A stretch of DNA of 64,000 bases from Archegozetes longisetosus (GCA_018873245.2 JAEMBT020000006.1:7895855-7959854); one strand, 5' to 3'. Shown: positions 27,601 to 38,651, numbered from the stretch's first letter. Numbers and translations: made by a program. The notes: generated by a model not told the origin, from the letters alone.

Positions 27601-30600
27601 AAAGTTGTGTCTGTTATACAATAGTATCAGTAATTGAAATGACAGATAGAACTTTACAGCACTTGGCTGAGGACATAAGGCTCTATTCGCAAAGTTATCT
27701 TAAGTCTAAAGGTGTGAACGTTAGTTTCATGCACAGCATTTATATCAATAGACCTAGAATGAAGTGCTTCACTTCTTCTATTATACTTTCCTTTTGATGT
27801 TTAGTAAGCCGTGTAATTTGCTTTCTCGACTATCAACTCCAAGAATTAGAAACTATTCACGACTTTAAATTTGACCAACATTACTTTCTTATATTAGAAG
27901 TAATGTCAATATAATTATAATTATTACTACTTTCAGCTAAGTAACTACAAATTATGCTTTGTTACAATTCAATCTAAACTATGTGTATCTTTACGACTAA
28001 GAACTAAGTTTAAAACTACAAGAACTACAAGGACTACAAGAACTACAATATAGTATGAATGCAAACACTTGAAATAGTAGAACTGAGAAAAACTGGAGAC
28101 TTTAGACATTCGAAAAGATTAATTTGATCAGTATGAAAACTTGTTAAGAGATTAAATGATTGAGTTGAAAATAACTGATAGAATGAGTGGTCTTAATGAC
28201 CTGGTTTGGTTTCTGTTATTCATTGCTCATCACTCTGCTCAATACAGTCAGCATGATTGCAGTTTATAAAAGATACATCAAATTTAGTTTTCTTTTCCCA
28301 TTTGACAGAATCTCAAAAATCAAATAATGACTACTAACGTCTGGGTATCAATTCATATCTTACGTCTACTGATATCTAATTGCGAGAATACAGACATATC
28401 ATTCATTTTCAATTAGATCATTCATTTTTAATTCTCTTACAAATTGATTGATTTTTTTTGAATTAATATTTTAAAAATGATTTTTCGTTTCTAACGATCG
28501 ATAGGATTTCGAGTCTTAAATCAAAATGAACAAACTTTAGGGCAGTCAAGCAGTATTTCAAATATAAGATGGTGTGACTTTTTTTTAAACTAAATTATCG
28601 AATAAGATTGATCTGTCCCTTAGCTCAATCTTATTGTTTTAGATGAGAAGTTTGCAATATTTTTCTTCTTTAAGATATTAGATAAACTGATTCCTTGAAA
28701 AGGAGAGGAAAAGTCTATTCATTAAAAATGTTTTAGTACTAGTTAATAACAATTTTAAGTGAGTAGAGCTTTCAAATGAATAGTTGAATCTATTACGAAA
28801 TGTTTGAGGGAATCCCTGCCCGGAAAATATTTTAGTAAATAGAAATTCTTTGCTCATATTTAAGTAAACCAACAAAAGTTTTCTTCTTCAAGTCTAATTG
28901 AAAATTAAAGCTCATTCATATGATTATTTAAAATGTATTCTTGCAATTTTAAGAAACTATATAAGACATAAACGCGACTTCAGTTTGAATGAATCAATTT
29001 GATGTTTAAGGTGGAACAAGAATGGAATGACTATAAACTAAAATGGGAACCAGAGGAATATGGTATGTCGTTAAACTCCACTATAAAGTGGTTCTCAGTT
29101 GTAGTAGATTTGAGTTGAAAACGATATTTTAGTTAAATAATTCAAGTAGTTAAGTATTGTCAATTTATTAATGAAGGTTTTTATAATTAAACTGTTACTT
29201 TAGGCGGTGTTTCAAAGTTACATGTACCTTCGGAACAAATATGGTTACCAGGTTTGATATAGTGACCAAACTTTATAATACATACTTTCAAATATGGATT
29301 AAATTAAGTCGACTTGACTACTAGATTTTAGAAAATATATTTTTTATCTATTTATTATTTATCCATAGGTTATGTTTTAGTAAATTTCAAAGATTAATGT
29401 TTCTCGCAATCACTCCATTAAGAAGATAAATATTAATCCATATCATATTTTTTTATTACCTTTAAATAAACTAAACTTTACTAAAAAGTTAGTGAAAACA
29501 GGCAAGTTGTTATTAATGAGATTTATGTTTATAGATATAGTGCTGTACAACAATGCGGATGGAAATTATGAGGTGACTATTATGACTAAAGCAATCTTAC
29601 ATTCTGATGGATTAGTCATTTGGGTATGAAATGCTTTCATGAAAAAATCTATACACAGCTTACTATTGCTTACAACACTCCTGCTTAACACTAAATCATC
29701 CCTCTCCTTTACCCTTTTAACTATTTTTATCTATTTAACTCCAATTATTGATTGTTTTATTAAATTCATTCTCAATAAAACTCCTAAATCATATCGATTC
29801 TAATTGTGAGCTCAGCAAATTATATATCAATTTCTGGGCCTCAGATGTTGCTCCATTCATTTAATCCTTAGCATGTCTTAATTTCGAGTATTTGTTACTC
29901 ATTATAAGGTTTGATCGATTTTTGTTGGTTTTCAGCAAGATTTGAGTTTTTCTATTGAAGGATCGTTTTCAAGTTGATATCTTGTGAGCACCAAAGCATT
30001 CCAACGTCTAAATATAATTTGAGGCTTTAATCTCACTAAATAGCTCTTCCTTTATGTAATAAATCCTTATCCTTATCCAATGCAATATTCTTCAAGTTCT
30101 ATTTTGAAGTTACAACCAAAGCAACTTTTAAGCTATTGAAAAATGAACTTATTTGAGCCTTTGAGGAAAAAATTTCATAGTATAGGTCGACTTACAGTTT
30201 GCAAATATCTAGGTTATTACTCAAATTGTCAGCCTCTCACAAGATTGTCATTTCAAATACCGAATAGATGAACTAATTCCAAAAATTTGATAATTTTTAA
30301 TCAATTTTTAGAAACCACCTGCCATTTATAAAAGTTCGTGTGAAATTGATGTGGAATATTTTCCTTTTGATGAACAGACATGTTTCATGAAGTTCGGCAG
30401 TTGGACGTAAGTCGCTTTAGATTTAATTATGCGAAACAATTTTCAAATTTTAGATACAACTGTCATTTAGGAGCTCTTATAACTTACACTCGACTGGTTT
30501 TAATTAATGATAAAATAGGTTTACTTTTGGGATTCCATTGAAATGATTTCAGTTTCTTAATAGTTTTTCAAATAAGAGTTGTTCACAAATAATAGTGATA

Positions 30601-33600
30601 GTAATCGATAAAGTTTATGAAAACAGATCTAAAGAAGGCTTTTTTGTAGTGAAGTTTAATTGTTTTTAAAGCTGTTAGCTGTGAAAAGAGGTATTGATAA
30701 GAGACAAAGAGATGTTTATATGAAAAAAATAAGAGTCTAGTAGAAATAGGAATCTAAGTACAAATCCGGTTAACTTATTCGAAGAATCGACCGATTAATT
30801 CCATTCTATTTAGTGCATTCGCTCATTCACATAATAGACTTAATTTTATTCTTATGCTTCACTAATGTTTTGCTTTTATTCTCAACTCATATTAAGCTCA
30901 ACCGATTTAGGCTCTCATTAAATAATATTCAAAATTTGTTCAGTTCAGTAGTTCGAGAAATGATCTATAATAGGGTTAAGATAGTGAGGATGCAATATAT
31001 TTTTATTGCTTCATTTGCAGTAGTATTTCATGAGAGAATGTTAGACTAGATTCAATTTTGAAATTTGTAACTTCAACTTTGAGATTTGCAGCTTGAATTT
31101 TGAGATTTATAGCTTGAATTTTGGAATTTGTAGCTAAAGTATTATTTAATTTCTATTGTAGGTATGACGGATATACGGTATGAACCAATTCCACTTTATC
31201 TTACTGTTCGACAAGAGCACAGTTGGAGCAAAGATTTGCTTTTCAGATTTCCGGTTTTTAACAAAGGGTTTGGCTTTGTTTAAAAGCTTAATACGTTTTT
31301 ATTATTCTGTCTTATTTTATTGAATTGACATTTTTAAGTTTCTCAAAGTTGCCTGAGAGTCTTTTGATTGGTTTCTAGCCAACAGCTGTGCTATCACTGC
31401 ATATAATTTCAATGATGACAGTAATATAATAAGAATTTTGAATCAGGTTGACCTGAAGCATAAGCATCAGCCCGAAAACAGCCCTGATATTCAAATGGGT
31501 ATGGATTTGAGTGCATTTTATCTAAGCGTTGAGTGGGATATAATGGCTGTTCCAGCGAAGAGAAAAGAAAAATTTTATAGGTATATAAAGTTAAGATGAA
31601 GTGAATAGTTATTTTCAAAAGGATAGAAATACTTGTTTCCAAACAGATAGAAACTAGTTATTTTCAAACAGATAGAAATTGACGTGATTGAAATTTAAAA
31701 ATTATTTCTCCATTATTTTAAAGCTGTTGCGAACAACCATACCCTGACATTACATTTAATATAACGCTTCGAAGGAAAACTTTATTTTATACCGTCAATC
31801 TCATCATTCCATGCGTTGCCATTTCATTTTTATCAATTCTGGTCTTTTATTTGCCTTCAGACAGTGGTGAAAAGGTATGAATAATTTTTTGGGATAGTAG
31901 AGGTTAGAAAGAAATAGTAGTTTAGGGAAGAGTATCGCAGAGAAGTAGTAGTTAAGGAAAAGTTAGATTTAGAAATAGTAGTTGAAGATGATGTTTCATT
32001 TGACTATAAATTGTATAAACAGGTCAGTTTGTCAATATCTATAATGCTCTCATTGGGCGTATTCTTCTTATTGCTGGCTGAAATTATTCCACCAACAAGT
32101 TTAACTGTACCGCTATTAGGAAGATATTTATTGTTTACTATGATTCTGGTCACACTCTCTGTCGTTGTGACAATCGCTGTATTAAATGTTAATTTTCGCT
32201 CTCCTGCCACACATCGAATGGCGCCGTGGGTCAAAACTGTATTCTTAGAATTTCTACCCAGAGTTCTATGTATGCAAAGACCTAAAAATGATGGTCCGGA
32301 TAGTGATGACGATAGAGATTTCACCTGTAGTAATGGCAAGACAGAGCCTAAGGCTAAAATGTCCACTTCAGCTGATATTGGATTAGGTGACAAACCAATT
32401 ATGTTTTCCGCTAAGATTCCTGGAAGAAGACTGAGTAGCAATTCGCTTAATGGTTTAAGCGATTTTCCGCCACCGCCACCACCAGAAAAACTAAGAATTC
32501 CCGAAATGAAGGCTCCGCATCCATCAGACTCTTCTGACCAATATGTCAACGGAATGGACAAAGATTTTCTTCCCCTGCCAGCTTATAATATTCCAACAGC
32601 AGAGACCGATCCATTTCTTAGTGATGGAGAGCCAAACAGTCCTTTGCCTCAGGGATCAGTCATTGAAGACACGGATTTGGCAAATAAAAAGCTGTGCCCT
32701 GAGATTGAACGCGCAATACTTGGTATTCGCTTCATGGCTCAGCATGATAAGAATAAAGACAATTATCTTCAGGTATGTCCAATCGAATTGTCGGCATTTT
32801 TCTGAGTGATATCAAAAGAGTTTTTCTAATTGTTTTTGTGGAGCGTTTACTCGATTTCAATACTTCTGGAATATTGAACTTTTTATCAAACTCAGTATCA
32901 ATTTCTAGTATGAAAATCAAACAGTTTTTTCTTATATAAGACACTTTCACACCATAACTGCTGTAGATATAAAGAAATTCTGTCAAACGTTTTTCCATCG
33001 AGCGATCGATAGGAGTGCAGCAGTTGTTGTAGTGCTATTGCAGTTGTTGTAGAGCTATCGTAGTTCTTGTAGAGCTATCGCAGTTCTTGTGTAGAGCTAT
33101 CGCAGTTCTCGTGTAGAGCTATCGCAGTTGTTGTAGAGCTATTGCAATGGAATGAATTTATCAGGCATATAGAGTTTAATGGATAGTGCAATTACGCAGT
33201 GTATATCGTCTAGAATTGAATCTCCTTTAATGGCATATCCTTATGTTACTCCAGTTTATTCGAAACTTGCACACAATTTGAATTATGCCACAATTTCCTT
33301 TTGCTGTTATTCTCTTAAAACTCATATTATCGCCTCCTAACCTAATTAATCGAACCTACCATCATTGAACTGACCGTCACTGAACCTACCACGGTTGAAC
33401 TGATCATCACTGAACTGACCGTCGCAGAACTGACCATCTTGCACTAAGATGTCATCTTTATTTGTTGATTAAAACCTGAATCAATTTGATTTGATTTATA
33501 ATTATCATTACTATAAATTGCTATCTAACCAATAGCCAACTTAAGCTTTGATAAGTTATCCTTTTGTTAAAAATATAATAGAAGAATATAATGTCTGTCG

Positions 33601-33805
33601 AATAAAAAGGCATAGACTTTATGGTAAATATTTTGTTATCAGAACATTTTCTCAGTGTCCACATCATCGTTAGAGTTCTATTCTATTCTTACTCTCATTC
33701 AACGTTTGTCGAAATAAAACGCATGATTGAATGTTGTTTTTCAGTTCCTCTTTTAATGTGACTTACAATGTAGTAAAGCAAAAGAATCAGAAAAAAACAG
33801 AAAAG

Positions 33806-33841
<36 letters not shown>

Positions 33842-34344
33842 GAGTAAGTGTGTGTGTGTGTCCGTGTCTGTGTGTTGGAGAGAGATTCCTAAACAGTTGC
33901 AAGAACTCGATGCTTGCATCTCACTCGTGCGTGTGTGTTATGTTCGTTCATATCATTTCATTGTATTGATCGTTGAAAAGAGAGTTTTAGCGTTAGAGCG
34001 TTACTAAAATTTGGAGTTGTGATGACAAATGTGACAGTTTTGAAATAGACGAACGTGTCTCTCACTAGTCCTGATTGTAATTGTTCTCTTATTGGTCTCT
34101 TATTGGATTTCTCGATCTTATCATAATTTTGATCAATTGAAAAGTTGACGATTGGTTTTATTGTTAGGTGGAGGAAGACTGGAAATATGTAGCCATGGTT
34201 TTGGATCGCCTGTTTTTATGGATTTTCACCATTTCTTGCATTATTGGCACCGCTGGCATTATACTTCAAGCACCGGCCCTTTACGATGACAAACAACCAA
34301 TTGATATACTTCTTAGCAAAATCGGAACAAAACACAAAGAATAA
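19498..34344 (+). CDS. nAChRalpha1: Gene A: nicotinic acetylcholine receptor alpha1-like subunit, complete, 13 exons
   Basis: Coding exons: 19498-19590, 21838-21894, 22201-22263, 28309-28344, 29011-29062, 29204-29251, 29535-29623, 30312-30406, 31162-31177, 31447-31580, 31724-31874, 32023-32772, 34168-34344. All junctions are GT/AG and keep frame, giving 1761 nt and 586 aa. Seen: a signal peptide (residues 1 to about 26) followed by [11 protein letters not shown]; the Cys-loop cysteines at about residues 156 and 170; loop C Tyr227 with Cys229-Cys230, which marks an alpha subunit; TM1 about 248-271; TM2 about 279-300 preceded by GEK (cation selectivity) and ending AEIIPP; TM3 about 310-332; a long cytoplasmic loop with a run of six prolines; an amphipathic helix; TM4 in the last exon; C-terminus [10 protein letters not shown]. 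Known of the family: a ligand-gated cation channel subunit in the postsynaptic membrane. The C-terminal tail and the sequence after the Cys-loop resemble insect alpha1. Assignment to alpha1 rather than another alpha1-4 member is moderately sure; the family is certain. Gene D is divergent to it and gene B converges on it. Confidence 0.93.
21838..21894 (+). CDS. nAChRalpha1: Gene A exon 2
   Basis: Encodes [19 protein letters not shown] (19 codons) between an aag acceptor and a gtaagt donor. This is the conserved N-terminal helix of nAChR subunits. The intron after RPV is not at the position used in gene B or D. Confidence 0.92.
22201..22263 (+). CDS. nAChRalpha1: Gene A exon 3
   Basis: Encodes [20 protein letters not shown] plus V (21 codons), the first beta strands of the ligand-binding domain, between cag and gtgagt. 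It carries a potential N-glycosylation site, NNS. The next intron is about 6 kb. Confidence 0.93.
23483..23650. mobile_element. MITE-like element, family M1, copy 1
   Basis: Left end CAGTAAAGCCTGTCAAAC; right end is a partly degraded inverted copy. TA precedes the left end. Its interior (for example AACATAGCTTAACTGTTATTG) is the reverse complement of the interiors of the copies at 61211 and 63235. Confidence 0.6.
24591..24619. repeat. (CT)n microsatellite
   Basis: Uninterrupted CT run within intron 3 of gene A. Confidence 0.95.
26901..26948. repeat. 12-bp tandem repeat, four exact units
   Basis: AGTAACTTTGAG repeated four times. Confidence 0.9.
28309..28344 (+). CDS. nAChRalpha1: Gene A exon 4 (36-nt mini-exon)
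   Basis: Encodes [12 protein letters not shown] between tttgacag and a weak donor, gtatca. In the family this exon is usually 45 nt and ends with a further three residues. Here those residues (VEQ) begin the next exon. The DNA is identical to gene D exon 5, including 7 bp of intron before it. Confidence 0.9.
29011..29062 (+). CDS. nAChRalpha1: Gene A exon 5
   Basis: Encodes [17 protein letters not shown] plus the first base of a Gly codon. EWNDYKLKW is the loop D/strand 2 motif. The acceptor is tttaag and the donor gtatgt. Confidence 0.92.
29204..29251 (+). CDS. nAChRalpha1: Gene A exon 6
   Basis: Encodes [15 protein letters not shown] with split codons at both ends (48 nt), a conserved nAChR segment containing loop A flank residues. 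The acceptor is tttag and the donor gtttga, which is not a strong consensus. Confidence 0.88.
29535..29623 (+). CDS. nAChRalpha1: Gene A exon 7
   Basis: Encodes [20 protein letters not shown] and on to GLVIW (29 codons plus 2 nt), containing loop A of the agonist site. The acceptor is tatag and the donor gtatga. Confidence 0.93.
30312..30406 (+). CDS. nAChRalpha1: Gene A exon 8: Cys-loop
   Basis: Encodes [10 protein letters not shown], the 13-residue Cys-loop interior [13 protein letters not shown], then CFMKFGSW, ending in a split Thr codon (AC/G). Donor gtaagt. Confidence 0.95.
31162..31177 (+). CDS. nAChRalpha1: Gene A exon 9 (16-nt microexon)
   Basis: G TAT GAC GGA TAT ACG between tgtag and gtatga. 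It completes Thr and adds YDGYT, linking GSW to VDLKH exactly as in other arthropod alpha subunits (GSWTYDGY-VDLRH). Without it the frame breaks. Confidence 0.88.
31447..31580 (+). CDS. nAChRalpha1: Gene A exon 10
   Basis: Encodes [20 protein letters not shown] to KEKFY and two bases of Ser (134 nt). It contains loop B/F sequence (SVEWDI) and the Tyr of the loop C motif. Donor gtatat. Confidence 0.93.
31724..31874 (+). CDS. nAChRalpha1: Gene A exon 11: loop C Cys pair and TM1
   Basis: Completes Ser, then [20 protein letters not shown], then TM1 ([20 protein letters not shown]) and ends at GEK. The adjacent cysteines are diagnostic of alpha subunits. FNIT is a potential N-glycosylation site. 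Confidence 0.95.
32023..32772 (+). CDS. nAChRalpha1: Gene A exon 12: TM2, TM3 and cytoplasmic loop
   Basis: A 250-codon exon: TM2 ([20 protein letters not shown]), [15 protein letters not shown]3, then HRMAPWV and a long intracellular loop with poly-Pro at about 32469-32486. It ends in the amphipathic helix ([15 protein letters not shown]). Donor gtatgt. Confidence 0.96.
33018..33145. repeat. 20-22 bp tandem repeat in last intron of gene A
   Basis: About six units of CAGTTGTTGTAGAGCTATCG with small indels. Confidence 0.85.
33361..33431. repeat. Degenerate tandem repeat
   Basis: Repeated TGAACTGACCGTCAC-type units, about 15 bp, five copies. Confidence 0.7.
33809..33838. repeat. (GA)n microsatellite
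   Basis: Pure GA run followed by a short (GT)n-like stretch, in the last intron of gene A. Confidence 0.95.
34168..34344 (+). CDS. nAChRalpha1: Gene A exon 13: TM4 and stop
   Basis: Encodes [20 protein letters not shown], the rest of TM4 and an extracellular tail [16 protein letters not shown] followed by TAA. AATAAA-like sites follow within about 500 bp (for example 34802). Confidence 0.96.
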   Translation: MEEDWKYVAMVLDRLFLWIFTISCIIGTAGIILQAPALYDDKQPIDILLSKIGTKHKE

Positions 34345-36270
34345 CCGTATAGCTAACCATTAACAGTGTCCCAATGCGTTATTACTTTGTTATTTGCAAA
34401 ACCTATTCAATCCACTTAATCATTGTTTCATATCCTTTTAATCTATGCTTTTTCGCAGCAAAACTTTTCCTTTTTTTCCTATTGTTGTACAAAAGTACTG
34501 AATTAGAATCAACAATTTGCTCATCATATGTATCATAAAACTTATTTATCGAACTTTTTGTTATGAAACTATTATTACTATAAATATTTATTAAATTATT
34601 AATTTTGAATTAAAAGAAAATGTGAAAAACAAGCTTATTTATTAATGATTGAATAATTAAACTCAGCTTCCACTAAGAGGAAGCAGAAAATTCTATTAAA
34701 GAAGATATATCTGCTTGGCGGTCCTTTGGAAAATGGATTCTATATTCGAACAGGGAACTATACCATCAATTTATTGTCATATGAATGATCAGTCAGGGTT
34801 CAATAAACAAAAACAATTAAATTTAATGTTTTTCATAAAAGTTTGCCATATAAAGTTACCCGAAGAGTGTATTTGACAGCATTTACATAAGTACCTTAAA
34901 GTAACGACAATTCTTTCATCTTCTCCATTCATTCCGTTCTCATTACGTACAATTATAATTAAATTTTTTTATTACAACTCATTATCAAACAAATCAGTTT
35001 GAATTTTGAACTTTAATGAGTTTGAATAGAAAGATAATTGATTTTTTCAATCTTAAGCTCGAACTGTTTGGATAGACTAATTATTATAGTTTTGAGCAGT
35101 TTTTAAGCAATAATTTAGACGGAAAAGTGATAAATTAAAACAATAGAGACTAGCTTTAGTATTTTTACGGCTAAATCAGATAGGATAAGAATCTGACTTA
35201 GATATTGACTTTTCAGAGCTTATTGTAGCTTCCCAAAATAGACTAAATCTGCATCAAAATAATAATTAGTAAAAATTCAAAGATTAATTAACTAAATCTC
35301 CTAGTTTATCATTAGTAACTAGCTTTTCAGATTTGTCCTCAGAATTACAAGAATATTCTTAATTTATTACAATTAAAGCAATCTTTAGGATTAAAAATTC
35401 AGTCATTTTTAATTTTATTCACAAAATTTTACTGAATTGAGCATAATTGCAATTGTTTTAAACAGTTTTTCAAATATCTAAACCAGTAAAATCATTTTAT
35501 AATGATGCTTGACTTTTAAATTGAAATTTGAGGGCTTTTCAGGTCATTCAATTGAATTGAATTGAGAAGTGAAGCAATAGTTTATGTTTGACAATATATA
35601 GGCAATTGATTGAATTTGAACGTTTAGTAGATAATCGAGATTTTTCGATTCAGTTCTCGCATGTGCTCAGACTTAAAAATAAATAATTTAAACAATTTAG
35701 TTGGTATATTACAGAGAAATGCTTATTCACATGAATTGAGCACATTTTATAGAAAAATTGCCTCAAGTTATTGTGCATTTGAATAGTGGTTAAATTGAGT
35801 GATAACTCCAGAGCCAAATATGAAATAGTAGAAAAGTCAGCAAAATTAGATGCTGGAAGGCAGCTTTAAAACTAATCTCTAGAACAGATGCTAGCATTAG
35901 TTTTTAATAAATTATTTGGAGGCAGTTTAGTAAGTATATTATGGGGTTGCAATTTGATTATTGAGTAACAACCTTTTATATATATTAGTTATATATTTGA
36001 GTAAAGATTAGCCAACCTATTCATTCAACAGATTGCTGATGCACTCATATTTCAGCTTGTTTTCCAAAAGGATTTATATTGAGGTAAAAGGATTATGTCC
36101 CACATAAAGTCTCTATCCATTTCTTTACTATTCTATCAAAATGCTGCCAGCAAATAAATGTAAGCTAATACTTAATACTTCGTACTACTACTTCGTTTTA
36201 TCCTACTATGCCTAACACATCTATGCGACTATTCGACTATGCCATAACATAACTATGTCGACACACAACT

Positions 36271-36360
36271 ATGCCTAACACGGCTATGCCTAACACGGCT
36301 ATGCTTAATACAGCTATGCCTAACACAGTTATGCCTAACACAACTATGCCTAACACAACT
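36271..36360. repeat. 15-bp tandem repeat, six units
   Basis: ATGCCTAACACAACT-type units. The period is a multiple of three, so it gives an open frame reading MPNTx repeatedly; this is not evidence of a gene. Confidence 0.92.
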
Positions 36361-36569
36361 ATGTCGACATATAACTATAGCTTTATCCAACTATGTCTTA
36401 TCCAACTTGTGTTCCACTCTGATATCAAACATTTCCTTATACAATATCAGCCACATGTTTCGACTTATAAGTTGACATTTCGGGTTTTACAACTTTCATT
36501 TGTGTTTGTAAGTTCTCATGTTGTGTCACTCTCTATATCACTCTATTGTTAGTGTGTTTATATGTGTCT

Positions 36570-36632
36570 CTAACTCTAACTCTAAGTCTAACTCTAACTC
36601 TACTCCAACTGTACTCCAACTGTACTCCAACT
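36570..36632. repeat. CTCTAA and CTCCAACTGTA tandem repeats
   Basis: A run of TAACTC hexamers followed by three copies of TACTCCAACTG. Confidence 0.85.
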
Positions 36633-37048
36633 GCAAGTATGCATTCGCTTAGAATAACAACAAAGTATATGTTGGTGTCTGTCTTTGTGTGTTTTGAGCC
36701 CATGTCTAGAGCTTTGTTTATAAATGTTTTTGTGCAAAACATATCTATTTATAACTGGCTTTATCTCAATTTGAGACAAAATATAGCACAAAAGGAAAAG
36801 ATGATATCTTCAAAGATAATATCCTGCTTTAAGCTAAGTCTTGCTGTTGTTGGTTCGTCACTGCTATGATGATTCACGCTGTGAGACTCATACCAATAGA
36901 GTCTTCTCTTCTTCGACATATCAAATTAGGAGAGACTCCGGTTGCAGAACATTACAATTAGATTAAATATCTTCTATGCAGCAAAGACTGCAGGAGTACT
37001 AATATTGTGAACTGAAATACTGTGAATCTAGTACAGAGTATAGCAGTA

Positions 37049-37221
37049 CAGTCTGAGCTGGTTATAGGCAACTTGTCGATTAGATGGATATAAGTTGCCT
37101 ACAATCGAATTGTATGTATTCCGACTCTTTAACATGTCATTGGATTCATTGGTACTTAAGAGATCACTCACTAAGAATCAGGCTTGCCTATAACTGAGTT
37201 ACCAATAACTGAGTTAGACTG
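37049..37221. mobile_element. MITE-like element, family M2, copy 2
   Basis: 173 bp. Ends CAGTCTGAGCTGGTTATAGG and ATAACTGAGTTAGACTG, TA on both sides. Nearly the same length as copy 1 and inserted in the opposite orientation. Confidence 0.72.
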
Positions 37222-38282
37222 TATAGACTATACTATATAAATGTGTGTTGTGTTACATCAGCGGAGCATCTCTTGTGATTGACTGGTTTTGCCTCTATTC
37301 CAAACAAGAGATGATTCTTGTCCTGTATAATTCTGTTTATGCATAAAACAAGTTTGAAGATTATAATTGAAAAAATAATTTGATTAGCTCATAATTAGTA
37401 AATCAAACATTTGTCAATTGATGCCAAACAGAACAGGGAATATGTGAAGCATTAGATTTGATTTTAGTCGTAGTAAAGACTAATCCAAACACACAAGTAA
37501 TTACATGTTCAAGTAGTTGATGACTGATACGAAATCTTACCTGAATATAAGATCAACATGATTAAGAGAGGCCTATTTGAAGAGACAAAATTGCTTTTTT
37601 TGCAGAGATAGCAAATCATATTAAAGTTTGACATGTTTATCACTTGCCTTCAAATGACCTGAAACCACTTGAAACGAGTTGAAATGAGTCGAAATGAGTC
37701 GAAGTGAGGTCGAAATGAGTGGTGATACGTAAGAAGTAAAAAAAAGATTCAGATTTAAAGTGTCAAATTGAGTAATTGGTGAAATAGATTTAGGAGTAGA
37801 ATAGAATAGAATGTGTTTAATATATCATAGTGACTAAAATAGGATATATAAGTGAGATCCGCATCCGTTCGCAATAATCATGCCCAACTGGCAAGACGTG
37901 GGTCTAATGCATGAATGAATACTCGACTTTCGATTATCGTTAATAATAGATTCCGGTATTTCTAGTACATTCCACCATTTCTAATACATTCCTCTATTTC
38001 TATTTGGTTCCTTGAGACTGCTATTTATTTTCTTATTCTAATTGATAGAACTCTAATTTGATATTCAGTCCCATAAAAATATGAATTATTTACAGACAAC
38101 TTTTTACTACAGCTCACAAGTCGTACATGAGTTGCACTGATTTTACAAATAATAATTAAATTAATCTTGGCTTTCAGAGCGTATCAGTAATAGGATGGCT
38201 TATACAGTATTAATGACATGACTTAGTGAAAATCGCTTCACGTCATAGCAAACACTTCGACTCAACTAACCCTATTTGAAAT

Positions 38283-38651
38283 TTGATCGCAAATCAATTT
38301 CCAAACAATATCTTTATCTTTATTTTTATTCTTTCGCAAATCTTATTCTCTACTATGTATCCGATAATTAGCTCATATATTGAAGTTTATATATTCGATG
38401 AATCTATCAAAAAATGTTTTTATATCAAAGCTTATGCCTCAGCTCAAAATATTAAGGCTTCCGTTTTGTTGTCCAGTGAACCTCCGAAGCGAACAGATCC
38501 AAACAAGCCAACCTATAATAATTTAATTAACCTAGGGTTCGTCAGACTAGTTGAAGCTGGAGATTTAACTAAACTTTGTGCAGTGATTAAGAATTGTAAA
38601 TTGTCATGCGGGTCATTCAAGGCATTTCATGGTTCTCGTCATTTGGCTTAA
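38283..38651 (+). CDS. Uncharacterised 122-codon ORF between genes A and B
   Basis: An open frame starting with a hydrophobic stretch (IFIFIFILSQILFS). Its last 65 codons (KASVLLSSEPPKRTDPNKPT and on to a Cys-containing end) have a more balanced base composition than the surrounding AT-rich DNA. No family recognised. It could be a small gene, one exon, or a decayed retrocopy. Nothing nearby supports a promoter or partner exons. Confidence 0.2.
   Translation: MIANQFPNNIFIFIFILSQILFSTMYPIISSYIEVYIFDESIKKCFYIKAYASAQNIKASVLLSSEPPKRTDPNKPTYNNLINLGFVRLVEAGDLTKLCAVIKNCKLSCGSFKAFHGSRHLA

Larger units (their letters stand above)
22264..28308 (+). other. Large intron 3 of gene A (6.0 kb)
   Basis: Contains a MITE-like element (23483-23650), a (CT)n tract at 24591-24619 and a 12-bp tandem repeat at 26901-26948. 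No exon-like motif of this gene family found in it. Confidence 0.75.

Noticed and set aside
32004-32561. 185-codon open frame on the minus strand
   Set aside because: It is antisense to the TM2-TM3-loop exon of gene A, whose plus-strand reading matches the nAChR family throughout.
33695-34007. Frames on both strands around (GA)n
   Set aside because: Low-complexity Arg/Glu or Ser/Leu runs from the microsatellite inside the last intron of gene A.
36271-36552. 93-codon frame beginning with MPNTA repeats
   Set aside because: Produced by a 15-bp tandem repeat that contains ATG; the remainder has no family-like sequence.
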